A stretch of DNA of 40,127 nt, from positions 1 to 40,127 of the forward strand of contig NZ_LMNI01000011.1 in NCBI RefSeq assembly GCF_001422925.1, in the 5' to 3' direction. The notes under the pieces were generated by a model. The model was not told where the DNA came from, made no database searches, and saw only the letters and a list, made by a program, of their open reading frames with translations. This document shows, in pieces, positions 24,408 to 33,140 of the stretch. A program made the position numbers and the translations under genes. The DNA is from Microbacterium sp. Leaf288 (lineage in GTDB: Bacteria; Actinomycetota; Actinomycetes; Actinomycetales; Microbacteriaceae). Each line of letters starts with the position of its first letter. The first letter of the stretch is position 1.

Positions 24408-24551
24408 TCCGACCGAAAAGTCACGAACGCGCTGGCCACCGGGCCACTTCTAGCGACGACCTTCGGGGCTGGAACCCGAGCTCACGCACGACGCTCGCGC
24501 ATCCAGTGATGTCGGCCCGATCTGACGCGTCATGCGGCCCAGTGCCCTAGA

Positions 24552-24659
24552 ACTGGGCCTCTCCGGAGTCTTCCTCGCGTTGCTCTTGCCGTTCGCCATT
24601 CTCGGCGCGTTGCGCCTGGCAAGCACCGACTCGGGACACGTGGCGTCATCAGACCCCGT
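24552..24659 (+). pseudogene. Duplicated 3' end of the MFS transporter gene
   Basis: This stretch repeats 23647-23766, the last forty codons of the MFS gene, with scattered substitutions and one 12-nt in-frame gap; the original stop is lost. The DNA copy ends the same way (GACCCCGT). It lies after SnoaL copy 2, so the order MFS end, SnoaL, MFS end points to a past tandem duplication that later collapsed. The following 160 nt up to the TetR gene show nothing recognisable. Confidence 0.85.
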
Positions 24660-24821
24660 GGATGAGAGACGAATCGCCTCGTCCACGCCAGCACGAAATC
24701 GCGGGACGTCCCGTGTCGCCGCGCGTCATGTCCCAGCTGAGCCGAGGGCCGCAGCTGGTGGATGCATCCGTGCCAAGCCGCGATGACACGCTATTTGTGC
24801 ATCAGCCGGCAACGGTCCGCG

Positions 24822-25409
24822 TCACGAAGCGTCGCGAGCGCGGATGCCTGCGAGGGCAGTGCTCAGGATGTCGACCGCGCCGTCCGCGTCCAATCCGCTC
24901 TCCCGGAAGAGCAGCCGGAAGTACAGCGGTGCGTACAACATCTGGGCAATCGTGACCGGCGCGACATCGGTGCGAACACCGCCCTCTGCGACGGCCCGCT
25001 CGATGAGCCCGACAGCTGTCTCTAGTCGCTGATCGTAGAAACGCCGCTTGAACTCCGCCATCGTCTCTGGATCGTATTGGCATTCCGCGATGAGCTGAGC
25101 CATCAGGTCACCCTCATGTCCGGCATAGAGCGTCGCCACCGACGACAGGTGCTCGCGCAACGCGTCCATTGCGGGAAGGTCATCCCTGGTCGGGGTGCGG
25201 GCGACATGGTCGTCGAGGAAAGTGTCGATCACCACCGCAGCCTTGCTCGGCCACCATCGATAGATCGTCGTCTTACTCACGCCCGCTTCTCGTGCGATGC
25301 GCTCGATCGAGAGTTTCTGCAGGGTCAGGGCGTCCGGTCGACGTGGATCGAGAAGGCCCGCCGTCGCCTCGAGGATCGCGAGGCGGCTGGTCTCACTTCG
25401 TACTGCCAT
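24822..25409 (-). CDS. TetR/AcrR-family transcriptional regulator
   Basis: The 195-residue product has an N-terminal helix-turn-helix of the TetR family (LSIERIAREAGVSKTTIYRWWPSKAAVV, about residues 28-55) and an all-helical ligand domain. It is divergent from the FAH-cupin-AacS operon with a 112-bp shared region that holds two palindromes (25425-25447 and 25472-25488). It probably represses that operon and itself, and it is a candidate for the class B sites elsewhere in the window. The ligand is unknown. Confidence 0.88.
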   Translation of the reverse strand: MAVRSETSRLAILEATAGLLDPRRPDALTLQKLSIERIAREAGVSKTTIYRWWPSKAAVVIDTFLDDHVARTPTRDDLPAMDALREHLSSVATLYAGHEGDLMAQLIAECQYDPETMAEFKRRFYDQRLETAVGLIERAVAEGGVRTDVAPVTIAQMLYAPLYFRLLFRESGLDADGAVDILSTALAGIRARDAS

Positions 25410-25424
25410 AGGGCGACCCTACCA

Positions 25425-25447
25425 ATCCCGTTCGAAACGTACGGGAT
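25425..25447. promoter_or_regulatory. Palindrome near the TetR gene start
   Basis: ATCCCGT and ACGGGAT are separated by 9 nt that contain TTCGAA. It lies 16 nt upstream of the TetR ATG, where autorepression sites are common. It differs from the class A and class B sites. Confidence 0.5.
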
Positions 25448-25471
25448 CATTTTATCTTTCTCGAATAGATG

Positions 25472-25488
25472 CGATACTGTGCGTATCG
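25472..25488. promoter_or_regulatory. Class B operator upstream of FAH 2
   Basis: CGATAC-TGTGC-GTATCG is a perfect 6+5+6 palindrome with the same half-sites and spacing as 1124-1140. It lies 33 nt before the FAH 2 start and in the divergent region of the TetR gene. Confidence 0.65.
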
Positions 25489-25521
25489 AACATTTGCGTT
25501 GAGGCAGAGATGAGGAGAGCG

Positions 25522-26532
25522 ATGAAGCTCGGGCGGATAGCAGTTCCGACGGTCGACGGCGAGCAGACGCGGGTGGTGGCTGTCGATCTCGACGGCGAAC
25601 GCGTCATCGATTTGGCTCGCGCGCACGCCCTGACGTTGCTCAAGTCGGGCGCGGATGCGGGCCGCGCGGCGGAACTGGGGCGTTCGCTATTTCCGGGCAG
25701 CCTCTCTGCAGGAGTCGCCGCAGGTGACGCCTACCTCGCGAGCGCGTACGAGGCGCTCGACGCGGCCGATGATGCATCGACGCCGATTGCCGAGGTCGAC
25801 TGGAGGTCCCCCGTGGATCCTCCGATGATCCGCGACGGGCTGACATTCCTCACCCACATCGAAAACTACTTCGCGACTGTCGGCGTCAAGCCGCCACAAG
25901 CAGTCTTCGAGCGACCTGGATACTTCAAGGGCTCCACGGCATCGGTGTACTCGCCGGGCGCTGAGATCCCGTTCCCACACATTTCGGAAAAGCTCGACTA
26001 CGAGCTCGAGATCGGCTACGTGATCGGACGGTCGGGGCGAAATCTGACACCTGATGAAGCGATGTCGCACGTTTTCGGCGTGACGATCTTCGGCGACTGG
26101 AGTCTGCGCGACGTGCAATCGCTCGAGAGCACGATCGGCATGGGGCCGCAGCACAGCAAAGACTTCGCGTTCAGCTTCGGCCCTTGGGTCACAACCCTCG
26201 ACGAGATCGATTCGATCGTCGGCTTGCGCGGCGAAGTGCGGGTCAACGGAGAGGTCCGCTCGACTACGCAGATCGAGAACTTCCTCTACACGCCTGATGA
26301 GCTCGTGGCATTCGTGTCGATCTTCGACCGGCTGCAGCCCGGCGACATCATCGGATCCGGGACCATGGGCTTCGGTGCGGGAATCGAGATCAACCGCTTC
26401 CTCGAGCCAGGTGACGTGGTCGAGCTCGAACTCGAGGGCATCGGTGTCCTCTCGAACACCATCGCCCGCACGAAGGAAGTCCCGCCATGGTGGCCCCCGG
26501 CGCGCCCCTACCCCTACAACGGCGAGGCGTGA
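25522..26532 (+). CDS. Fumarylacetoacetate hydrolase family protein 2
   Basis: The 336-residue product is close to true fumarylacetoacetase/ureidoglycolate-lyase-like FAH proteins: LTHIENYFATVGVKPP, YSPGAEIPFPHISEKLDYELEIGYVIGRSG with the metal-binding Glu residues, TIFGDWSLRDVQ with Asp, and GTMGFGAGIEINRFLEPGDVVELELEGIGVL at the end. It would cleave a ring-derived diketoacid; if the product is acetoacetate, the AacS in the same operon handles it. The ATG at 25522 with GAGGAG upstream is preferred to ATG 25510. It is distinct from FAH 1 at 5888. Confidence 0.87.
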   Translation: MKLGRIAVPTVDGEQTRVVAVDLDGERVIDLARAHALTLLKSGADAGRAAELGRSLFPGSLSAGVAAGDAYLASAYEALDAADDASTPIAEVDWRSPVDPPMIRDGLTFLTHIENYFATVGVKPPQAVFERPGYFKGSTASVYSPGAEIPFPHISEKLDYELEIGYVIGRSGRNLTPDEAMSHVFGVTIFGDWSLRDVQSLESTIGMGPQHSKDFAFSFGPWVTTLDEIDSIVGLRGEVRVNGEVRSTTQIENFLYTPDELVAFVSIFDRLQPGDIIGSGTMGFGAGIEINRFLEPGDVVELELEGIGVLSNTIARTKEVPPWWPPARPYPYNGEA

Positions 26533-26535
26533 CCG

Positions 26536-27138
26536 ATGGCATACCAGACTATCCGTCGCGTCGTAACAGGCCACAACGATGCGGGAAAGGCGGTGATTCT
26601 CTTTGACGGGCCCACGCCTAACCTCTTGCAGTTCGAGGGGGTGCCCGGCCTGGTCGCCGCCGTGCCATGGCTGACCGTCGGCGGCGCGATCGACTTCGTC
26701 AGCGATCGTGATCCGGCGCCGGAAGGTGTGAGCATCCCTTCCTTTCCATACGCAGGAGAGACCATCCTCCGCGTGGCAGACTTTCCACCCGACGCCGACT
26801 ACCCCGCCGAGGCGAGTACGGCGATCTTCGCCCAGATCGACGGTACGGAGGGAGAGTCCGCGCACCGCGAAACGTCGGCTCGGCACTTCTGGTTCCATCG
26901 CACCGATTCGCTCGACTACGCCGTCGTGCTCTCCGGCGAGATCACCCTGCTTGTCGACGATGGAGAGACCACCTTGCGCGCTGGCGACGTGGTGGTCCAG
27001 CGCGCCACGAACCACGCGTGGTCGAACCGCACCAATGAGAGCGCGCGGGTCCTGTTCGTGCTGATCGGCACGCCATCATTGCCTGCCGACGAGATCGCGC
27101 ACGCACGCAAGGCGCGTCGAGAAGGAGATCAGACGTGA
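26536..27138 (+). CDS. Cupin-domain protein
   Basis: The 200-residue product has one clear cupin barrel in its second half: HRTDSLDYAVVLSGEITLLVDDGETTLRAGDVVVQRATNHAWSNRT, with candidate metal ligands at the two His positions and Glu. The N-terminal 90 residues form an additional domain without a name I recognise. Proteins of this plan accompany FAH hydrolases in aromatic degradation. A dioxygenase, isomerase or ligand sensor are all possible. It lies 3 nt after FAH 2 and overlaps the next gene (GTGA). Confidence 0.8.
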   Translation: MAYQTIRRVVTGHNDAGKAVILFDGPTPNLLQFEGVPGLVAAVPWLTVGGAIDFVSDRDPAPEGVSIPSFPYAGETILRVADFPPDADYPAEASTAIFAQIDGTEGESAHRETSARHFWFHRTDSLDYAVVLSGEITLLVDDGETTLRAGDVVVQRATNHAWSNRTNESARVLFVLIGTPSLPADEIAHARKARREGDQT

Positions 27139-29099
27139 TTGTAGATTTGAACGCGGCTGAAGGCCAGACGATCTGGCGCCCCGACGCTGACACTGTGTCG
27201 GACACGGGCGTCGCTCGCTTCGCCGACTTCCTGTCGTGTCACGGGATCGCGGCAGGGGACCGTTACAACGAGATGTGGCAGTGGTCGGTCGATAATCCCG
27301 AGCTCTTCTGGGAGCAGTTCGTGGAGTTCGCGGGTATCGACCTACGGGGCGATCCAGGACCCACACTTAGGGGTTCATCCATCCTGGACACCCGCTGGTT
27401 CCCCGGTCGCACCGTCAACTTCGCCCGGCACCTACTCGAGGGCCGGGAGGGCCTGGCTCTGCTGTGCCTCGACGAGGAGGGAAACAGCACCAAGACGACG
27501 TGGGCCGAGTTGCGCGGCAGAGTGGGCGCGCTCGCGGCGGAGCTGCGGACCACCGGTGTCCGCGCCGGCGACCGCGTGGTGGCCATCCTGCCGAACATCG
27601 AAGAAGCCGTCGTCGCAATGCTGGCGGTGACTTCCATCGGAGCCATCTGGTCCATCTGTGCTCCGGAGTTCGGCCCCGGCGCAATAGCTTCCCGATTCGC
27701 TCAGTTGGGGCCGAAGGTGCTCATTGCTGCCCCCGGATATCGGGTCAACGGCGCGGATCGTGATCGTCGGGCCGAACTGGCAGCGGTTATCACGGAGCTG
27801 CCGACGCTAGAACGCGTGATCTGGGTCACTGCTCACACGGAGGTTCCGGCGCCTGACGGCGATCTGAACGAGGGGTGGGAGGGGCTGGTGGAGCGTCCGC
27901 GCGCGCCCTTGTACGCGGAGTTGGAGTTCAGTCACCCGCTCTGGGTCCTGTTCTCATCCGGCACAACCGGACGTCCCAAGGGGATCGTTCACGGGCATGG
28001 TGGAGCGCTCATCGAGATGATGAAGATGCATCTCATCCACTGTGATCTGCGGCCCGGCGACCGCTTTCTCAGCGTCGCCTCCACCAGTTGGGTGGTGTGG
28101 AACTCTCTCGTCTGCGTGCTGGGGGCGGGTGCCACCGCTATCCTCGTCGACGGGAACGCCACCTACCCGAACGTCAACCGGGTGTGGGATCTGGCCGCCG
28201 CCACGCGGGCGACCGCGCTCGGCGTGAGCGCAGGATTCGTGCACGCCTGCGCCAAGGCCGACCTCACTCCTGCGGAAGACCTGGATCTTCGCGCATTGCG
28301 TCTCGTGCAGGTGACCGGATCACCTCTGTCTGCTGAGGGAGCCTGTTGGGTGTATCGCGCGGTCGGAGACGTCTGGCTCAGCTCTGCAAGTGGTGGCACG
28401 GACGTCGCGTCGATCTTTGTCGGCGGAGTCCCCACCGAGCCTGTGAAGCTGGGTTACATCCAGGTGCCGGCGCTGGGTGTGAGAGTAGAGGCGTGGAATG
28501 ACGACGGGACGCCCGCCGATGGCACCGGTGAACTCGTCGTCACGGCCGCGATGCCCTCGATGCCACTGTGCCTGTGGGGCGACTCAGATGGTTCTCGATA
28601 CCGGGCGAGTTACTTCGAGATGTTCCCCGGTGTCTGGCGCCACGGCGACTACATCGAGTTCGCTGAAGCCGGGATCCGCATCCACGGGCGATCCGACTCC
28701 ACGCTGAACCGCAACGGGCTGCGTCTGGGGACGGCGGATATCTATTCCGTGGTCGAGGCGCTCCCCGACGTCGTCGAGGCGCTTGTCGTCGGCGCCGAAC
28801 TCGGCACCGACGGGTATTACATGCCGCTCTTCGTCCAACTCCGCGACGGCGCGAACGAGGAGTCGGTTCGAGCTGCAATTGCTTCGGCCATTCGGGCGAA
28901 CCTCTCGGCTCGGTATCTGCCGGACGAGATCGTAATCGCGCCCGGCATACCGCACACGCGAACCGGCAAGAAGCTCGAGGTGCCGGTAAAGCGCCTCATA
29001 CAGGGGGTCGCACTGACGGAAGTCGTCGATACCCAGTCAGTGGATGATGCGGAGGTCCTGACGTTCTTCGCCCGATTCGCCGCAAGTGCCGTGGTGTGA
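27135..29099 (+). CDS. Acetoacetyl-CoA synthetase (acetoacetate-CoA ligase)
   Basis: The 654-residue adenylate-forming enzyme has the AMP-binding loop LFSSGTTGRPKGIVHGHGG (about 272-290), the long N-terminal part WQWSVDNPELFWEQFVEF, WFPGRTVNFARHLL and the C-terminal lysine motif TGKKLEVPVKRL. The length and GTDVASIFVGG fit acetoacetyl-CoA synthetase rather than acetyl-CoA synthetase. It activates acetoacetate with ATP and CoA; a thiolase then gives two acetyl-CoA. Its place after FAH 2 suggests that acetoacetate is a product of ring degradation here. The GTG start overlaps the cupin stop. Confidence 0.88.
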   Translation: MIVDLNAAEGQTIWRPDADTVSDTGVARFADFLSCHGIAAGDRYNEMWQWSVDNPELFWEQFVEFAGIDLRGDPGPTLRGSSILDTRWFPGRTVNFARHLLEGREGLALLCLDEEGNSTKTTWAELRGRVGALAAELRTTGVRAGDRVVAILPNIEEAVVAMLAVTSIGAIWSICAPEFGPGAIASRFAQLGPKVLIAAPGYRVNGADRDRRAELAAVITELPTLERVIWVTAHTEVPAPDGDLNEGWEGLVERPRAPLYAELEFSHPLWVLFSSGTTGRPKGIVHGHGGALIEMMKMHLIHCDLRPGDRFLSVASTSWVVWNSLVCVLGAGATAILVDGNATYPNVNRVWDLAAATRATALGVSAGFVHACAKADLTPAEDLDLRALRLVQVTGSPLSAEGACWVYRAVGDVWLSSASGGTDVASIFVGGVPTEPVKLGYIQVPALGVRVEAWNDDGTPADGTGELVVTAAMPSMPLCLWGDSDGSRYRASYFEMFPGVWRHGDYIEFAEAGIRIHGRSDSTLNRNGLRLGTADIYSVVEALPDVVEALVVGAELGTDGYYMPLFVQLRDGANEESVRAAIASAIRANLSARYLPDEIVIAPGIPHTRTGKKLEVPVKRLIQGVALTEVVDTQSVDDAEVLTFFARFAASAVV

Positions 29100-29244
29100 G
29101 CCGCGGTTACGATAAGTGGGCGTTCAGTCGACGGCGCCTGGGCGCGAGCAGGGTGCACGCACCCGCTTGAAGTCCTGACTCTGCCCCCACCCGCTGGAGC
29201 CGGCCATCGGAGTGTAAGCAGTCGCGATTCGGATCGGAGTCGGA

Positions 29245-30138
29245 ATGCTCTTCACGCAGCTCGAGTATTTCGTCGCGGTCGCGCGGGAGCAGCACTTCGG
29301 CCGCGCCGCTGCGGCGTCCTTCGTGTCGGCCTCGGCGCTGTCGGAATCGATCCGCAAGCTGGAGGCTGAGCTCGGCGTGCCCCTGGTCCGGCGCGGGCGC
29401 TCGTTCCAGGGGCTCACGCCCGAGGGTGAGGCCGTGCTCGTGTGGGCCCGGCGGATGATCGCCGACCACCGGGCGCTTAAGGACGAGGTGAGCAGTGCCG
29501 CGGCCCGTCTCAACGGCGTCGTACGTGTCGGTGTCATCCCGTCGGGCGTCGCGTTGGCGGCCCGGGTGCTCGCCGAGCTGTGCGCGACGCATCCCGACCT
29601 CCAGGTGCGGCTGGTCACGGGGCTGACCTCCGAGCAGGTGGTCGGGGGTCTTCGCTCGTTCGAGTTCGATGCCGGTCTGCTGCACCCGTCGGCGGCAGCG
29701 GCCGACGATATACGTCACATCCTCGTCGAGACTGATCGCCTCGTCGTCGTGGGTGCGGCGTCGCGGAGCGACTTCGGTGAGACGATCGAGCTGGCCGCGC
29801 TCGAGGGACTGCCGGTCTGCGTCCTCGAGCCGAGTATGCGCGCGCGTCAGATCCTCGACGACGCGCTGTCCGAGCGGGGCGTGCGGCTGCGCCCGCGGGT
29901 CGAGGTGGACTCGGTCGAGGCGCTGCTCGCCCTCGCGCGGACGGGGGAGTGGGTCAGCGTGGTACCGCGCTCGGCGGTCCCGAAGGCCGCGGCGAGCATC
30001 GGCGTGAAGGTCGCCGAGATCGTGCGCCCCGAGGTCAGCATCCCGATCGTCCTCGCGATGCTCGGAGAGGAACCGCGGCCGCCGCTCTCGCTGGCCGTCG
30101 ACGCGGCCGCGCGTCGTCTGGTGACGCCTCCCGCCTGA
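29245..30138 (+). CDS. LysR-family transcriptional regulator
   Basis: The 297-residue product has an N-terminal LysR helix-turn-helix (LEYFVAVAREQHFGRAAAASFVSASALSESIRKLEAELG) and a substrate-binding effector domain starting near NGVVRVGVIPSG. It is followed on the same strand by the formate-dehydrogenase-like gene after 117 nt and may control it, though most LysR genes are divergent from their target. The wording of its DNA is richer in G+C than the catabolic genes to the left. The preceding 145 nt hold no clear operator. Confidence 0.9.
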   Translation: MLFTQLEYFVAVAREQHFGRAAAASFVSASALSESIRKLEAELGVPLVRRGRSFQGLTPEGEAVLVWARRMIADHRALKDEVSSAAARLNGVVRVGVIPSGVALAARVLAELCATHPDLQVRLVTGLTSEQVVGGLRSFEFDAGLLHPSAAAADDIRHILVETDRLVVVGAASRSDFGETIELAALEGLPVCVLEPSMRARQILDDALSERGVRLRPRVEVDSVEALLALARTGEWVSVVPRSAVPKAAASIGVKVAEIVRPEVSIPIVLAMLGEEPRPPLSLAVDAAARRLVTPPA

Positions 30139-30255
30139 CAGAGGGGCGCGAGATCATATCGGATCATGCGCCCTCGCGTGCGGGAAATTCGCTCAGCGAT
30201 CGCCGGCGGTGCCACGACGCAGGAGCCGCCCCTTCTCGGGATCTAGCCTTGCGCC

Positions 30256-32682
30256 ATGGCGACGAAGCCCCCCTCCACAGATATCGACGAGACGCGCATG
30301 CACGTGTCGCGACCCAAGAAGGTCGCGGTGGGCGTGCCTGCTGTGCTGCACGCGCTGCAGATCGCGAACGAGCAGATGGGGGTCGCGCGCTCTGTGCAGA
30401 CGCTGATGCGCGTGAATCAGAAGGACGGCTTCGACTGCCCCGGCTGTGCCTGGCCGGAGGAGGACAAGCGCCATATGGCGGAGTTCTGCGAGAACGGCGC
30501 CAAGGCGGTCGCCGAGGAGGCCACGCTTCGCCGCGTCGGGCCGGCGTTCTTCGCCGCGCACTCCGTCGAGGAACTGCGCACCCACGACGACTGGTGGCTC
30601 GGACAGCAGGGGCGGCTGACGCACCCGATGTTGCTCGAGGAGGGCGATTCGCACTACCGCCCGGTTTCGTGGGACGACGCGCTGCGGATCGTCGCCGACG
30701 AACTCCGGGCCGTCGACGACCCCGACGAGGCCGTGTTCTACACCTCCGGACGCACCTCCAATGAGGCCGCATTCCTCTACCAGCTGCTGGTGCGCGGGAT
30801 CGGTACGAATAACCTGCCGGACTGCTCGAACATGTGCCATGAGTCATCCGGATCCGCGCTCGTCGAAACGATCGGGATCGGCAAGGGCACGGTCTCGATC
30901 GAGGACATCCACGAGGCCGACCTGCTGATCGTCGCCGGCCAGAACCCCGGCACGAACCACCCGCGCATGCTGTCGGCCCTTGAGAAGGCCAAGCAGCGCG
31001 GCGCGCGGGTGATCGCCGTCAACCCGCTGCCCGAGGCGGGGCTGATGCGGTTCGAGAACCCGCAGACGGTCCGCGGCGTGGCGTTCGGCGGCACTAAGAT
31101 CGCGGACCGGTTCGTGCAGATCCGCGCTGGCGGGGATCAGGCGCTGTTCCAGGCGATCGGCAAGCACCTGCTCGAGGCCGAAGCCGCCGACGGGGGAGTG
31201 CTCGACCACGCGTTCATCGCCGAGCACACCAGCGGCTTCGACGCATATCGTCAGGCGATGGCGGATGCCTCGTGGCCCGAGCTCGTGAAGGCGACGGGGC
31301 TCCCCGAGAAGACGCTGCGCAAGATCGGCGAAGAGGTGCGCACCTCCACCTCGACGATCGTGTGCTGGGCGATGGGGCTGACGCAGCACAAGCACTCGGT
31401 GCCGACGCTGCGCGACGTGGTCAATGTGCTGCTGCTGCAAGGCAACATCGGACGCCCGGGCGCGGGCGTCTGCCCGGTGCGAGGGCACTCGAACGTGCAA
31501 GGCGACCGCACCGTGGGCATCTACGAGAAGCCTGCCGAGGAGTTCCTCGCGGCTCTCGACCGCGAGTTCTCGTTCCGCGCTCCGCGGGAGCACGGGTTCG
31601 ACACCGTCGAGGCGATCCGCGCGATGCGCGACGGCCGGGTGCGGTTCTTCATGGGCATGGGCGGCAACTTCGTGTCGGCCACTCCCGACACCGCGGTCGT
31701 CGAGGCCGCCATGGCCCGCGTCGATCTGACCGTGCACGTCTCGACCAAGCTCAACCGGTCGCACGCCGTGACCGGGCGCCGCGCGCTCATCCTGCCCACG
31801 CTCGGCCGCACCGACCGCGACCGCCGCGGCGGCGCGGAGCAGCGGGTCACCGTCGAGGATTCGATGGGGGCCGTGCACGCCTCGCGGGGGCGGCTCGCCC
31901 CGCCGTCGGAGGAACTGCTCAGCGAGGTCGCCATCGTGGCGCGGGTGTGCGCGCTGGTGTTCGGCGGGGGATCCTCTCCGGCGACAGCACCGGTCTCCCA
32001 CGGCGGCGATGCCGAGCGCGGTCTGCCGGAGCACGGTGAGATCGAAGAGCCCACGGTGACGACCGTCAAGACGGCTGTGCGGCAGGCGAACAATGTCCCT
32101 CAGGCCGACTGGGCGGCGCTCGAGGCCGACTACGCGCTCATCCGCTCGCACATCGAGCGCACGATCCCCGGGTTCGAGGACTTCGAGACGCGCATCCAGA
32201 AGGGCCGCACGTTCTTCCTGCCCAACGGGCCGCGCGACGCCCGGCGGTTCGCGACCGTGGATGGCAAGGCCCGGTTCACCGCGAACCCGCTCGAGTACCC
32301 GCACATCCCGCGGGGACGGCTGCTACTGCAGACGCTGCGATCGCACGACCAGTACAACACCACGATCTACGGCAAGGACGACCGGTACCGCGGCATCCAC
32401 GACGGCCGCCGCGTCGTGCTCGTGAACCCCAAGGACATCCAGAATCTCGGCTTCGCCGAAGACGAGATCGTCGACCTGGTGTCGGAGTGGGCCCGACCGG
32501 ACGGCTCCCTCGAGGAGCGTCGCGCCGACGAGTTCCGCATCGTCGCCTACAACACACCCAAGGGCAACGCCGCCGCCTACTACCCCGAGACGAACGTACT
32601 CGTACCCCTCGACTCCGTCGCCGACGTCTCGGGCACACCCACCTCGAAGGCCGTCATCGTCCGCCTCGAGCGACGCGCGTGA
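30256..32682 (+). CDS. Molybdopterin oxidoreductase, FdhF/YdeP-type formate dehydrogenase-like
   Basis: The 808-residue single-chain bis-MGD enzyme has an N-terminal Cys61-x2-Cys64-x13-Cys78 group, CSNMCHESSG with Cys194-His195 aligning with the Sec/Cys-His pair of formate dehydrogenases, LLIVAGQNPGTNHPRML, and a C-terminal molydopterin-binding barrel (RSHDQYNTTIYGKDDRYRGI). No in-frame TGA selenocysteine codon is used. Only three N-terminal cysteines are seen, so the 4Fe-4S cluster may be incomplete or have an unusual ligand. Co-transcription with moaE, moaA and fdhD supports a formate oxidation role. It could burn the formate that PurU releases. YdeP-like proteins are partly uncharacterised, so the substrate is not certain. 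Confidence 0.85.
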   Translation: MATKPPSTDIDETRMHVSRPKKVAVGVPAVLHALQIANEQMGVARSVQTLMRVNQKDGFDCPGCAWPEEDKRHMAEFCENGAKAVAEEATLRRVGPAFFAAHSVEELRTHDDWWLGQQGRLTHPMLLEEGDSHYRPVSWDDALRIVADELRAVDDPDEAVFYTSGRTSNEAAFLYQLLVRGIGTNNLPDCSNMCHESSGSALVETIGIGKGTVSIEDIHEADLLIVAGQNPGTNHPRMLSALEKAKQRGARVIAVNPLPEAGLMRFENPQTVRGVAFGGTKIADRFVQIRAGGDQALFQAIGKHLLEAEAADGGVLDHAFIAEHTSGFDAYRQAMADASWPELVKATGLPEKTLRKIGEEVRTSTSTIVCWAMGLTQHKHSVPTLRDVVNVLLLQGNIGRPGAGVCPVRGHSNVQGDRTVGIYEKPAEEFLAALDREFSFRAPREHGFDTVEAIRAMRDGRVRFFMGMGGNFVSATPDTAVVEAAMARVDLTVHVSTKLNRSHAVTGRRALILPTLGRTDRDRRGGAEQRVTVEDSMGAVHASRGRLAPPSEELLSEVAIVARVCALVFGGGSSPATAPVSHGGDAERGLPEHGEIEEPTVTTVKTAVRQANNVPQADWAALEADYALIRSHIERTIPGFEDFETRIQKGRTFFLPNGPRDARRFATVDGKARFTANPLEYPHIPRGRLLLQTLRSHDQYNTTIYGKDDRYRGIHDGRRVVLVNPKDIQNLGFAEDEIVDLVSEWARPDGSLEERRADEFRIVAYNTPKGNAAAYYPETNVLVPLDSVADVSGTPTSKAVIVRLERRA

Positions 32683-33140
32683 GCATGCTCGCCCACGCAG
32701 CGCTCGGGAGCGGAGAGACCGTGCGCCTCGCCGCGATCAGCTCGGCGCCACTCGACCTCGACGCCCACCTCCGGGCGGTCGACGACCCCGCGGTGGGAGC
32801 GGTGACGACGTTCGTCGGCCGCGTGCGCGATCACGATCCGGATGCAGCATCCACCGTCGATGCTCTGGAGTACTCCGCGCACCCCGACGCCGAGAGCGCG
32901 CTGCAGCGCATCGCCGAATCCGCCGTGGCCGGCAGCGATGCGCTCGTCGCCGTCTCGCATCGGATCGGGCACCTGAGTGTCGGCGACGTCGCGGTCGTGA
33001 TCGCCGTCGCCTCCGCCCATCGCGGAGACGCGTTCGCCGTCTGCCGCACGCTCATCGAGACCATCAAGACCGACCTCCCGGTGTGGAAACGACAGGTCGA
33101 GATCGACGGCACCGCCACCTGGCTGGCACTCGGCGGATGA
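32679..33140 (+). CDS. moaE: Molybdopterin synthase large subunit MoaE
   Basis: The 153-residue product carries GAVTTFVGRVRDHD, LEYSAHPDAESAL, HRIGHLSVGDVAVVIAVASAHRGDAF and the catalytic lysine segment KTDLPVWKRQ. MoaE inserts the dithiolene sulfurs into precursor Z together with MoaD. The GTG at 32679 overlaps the upstream stop (GTGA); an ATG at 32685 is an alternative. The start of moaA overlaps its stop. No moaD gene is in the window. Confidence 0.93.
   Translation: MSMLAHAALGSGETVRLAAISSAPLDLDAHLRAVDDPAVGAVTTFVGRVRDHDPDAASTVDALEYSAHPDAESALQRIAESAVAGSDALVAVSHRIGHLSVGDVAVVIAVASAHRGDAFAVCRTLIETIKTDLPVWKRQVEIDGTATWLALGG

Noticed and set aside
25522..29099. Homogentisate (tyrosine) pathway
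   Set aside because: FAH and AacS would fit, but no homogentisate dioxygenase, maleylacetoacetate isomerase or 4-hydroxyphenylpyruvate dioxygenase is present.
30835..30840. Selenocysteine formate dehydrogenase
   Set aside because: The active-site codon is TGC (Cys194), with no in-frame TGA.
30844..32304. Long minus-strand open frame opposite the formate-dehydrogenase-like gene
   Set aside because: It is arginine- and histidine-rich with no family motif; it is the GC-driven shadow of the real gene on the plus strand.
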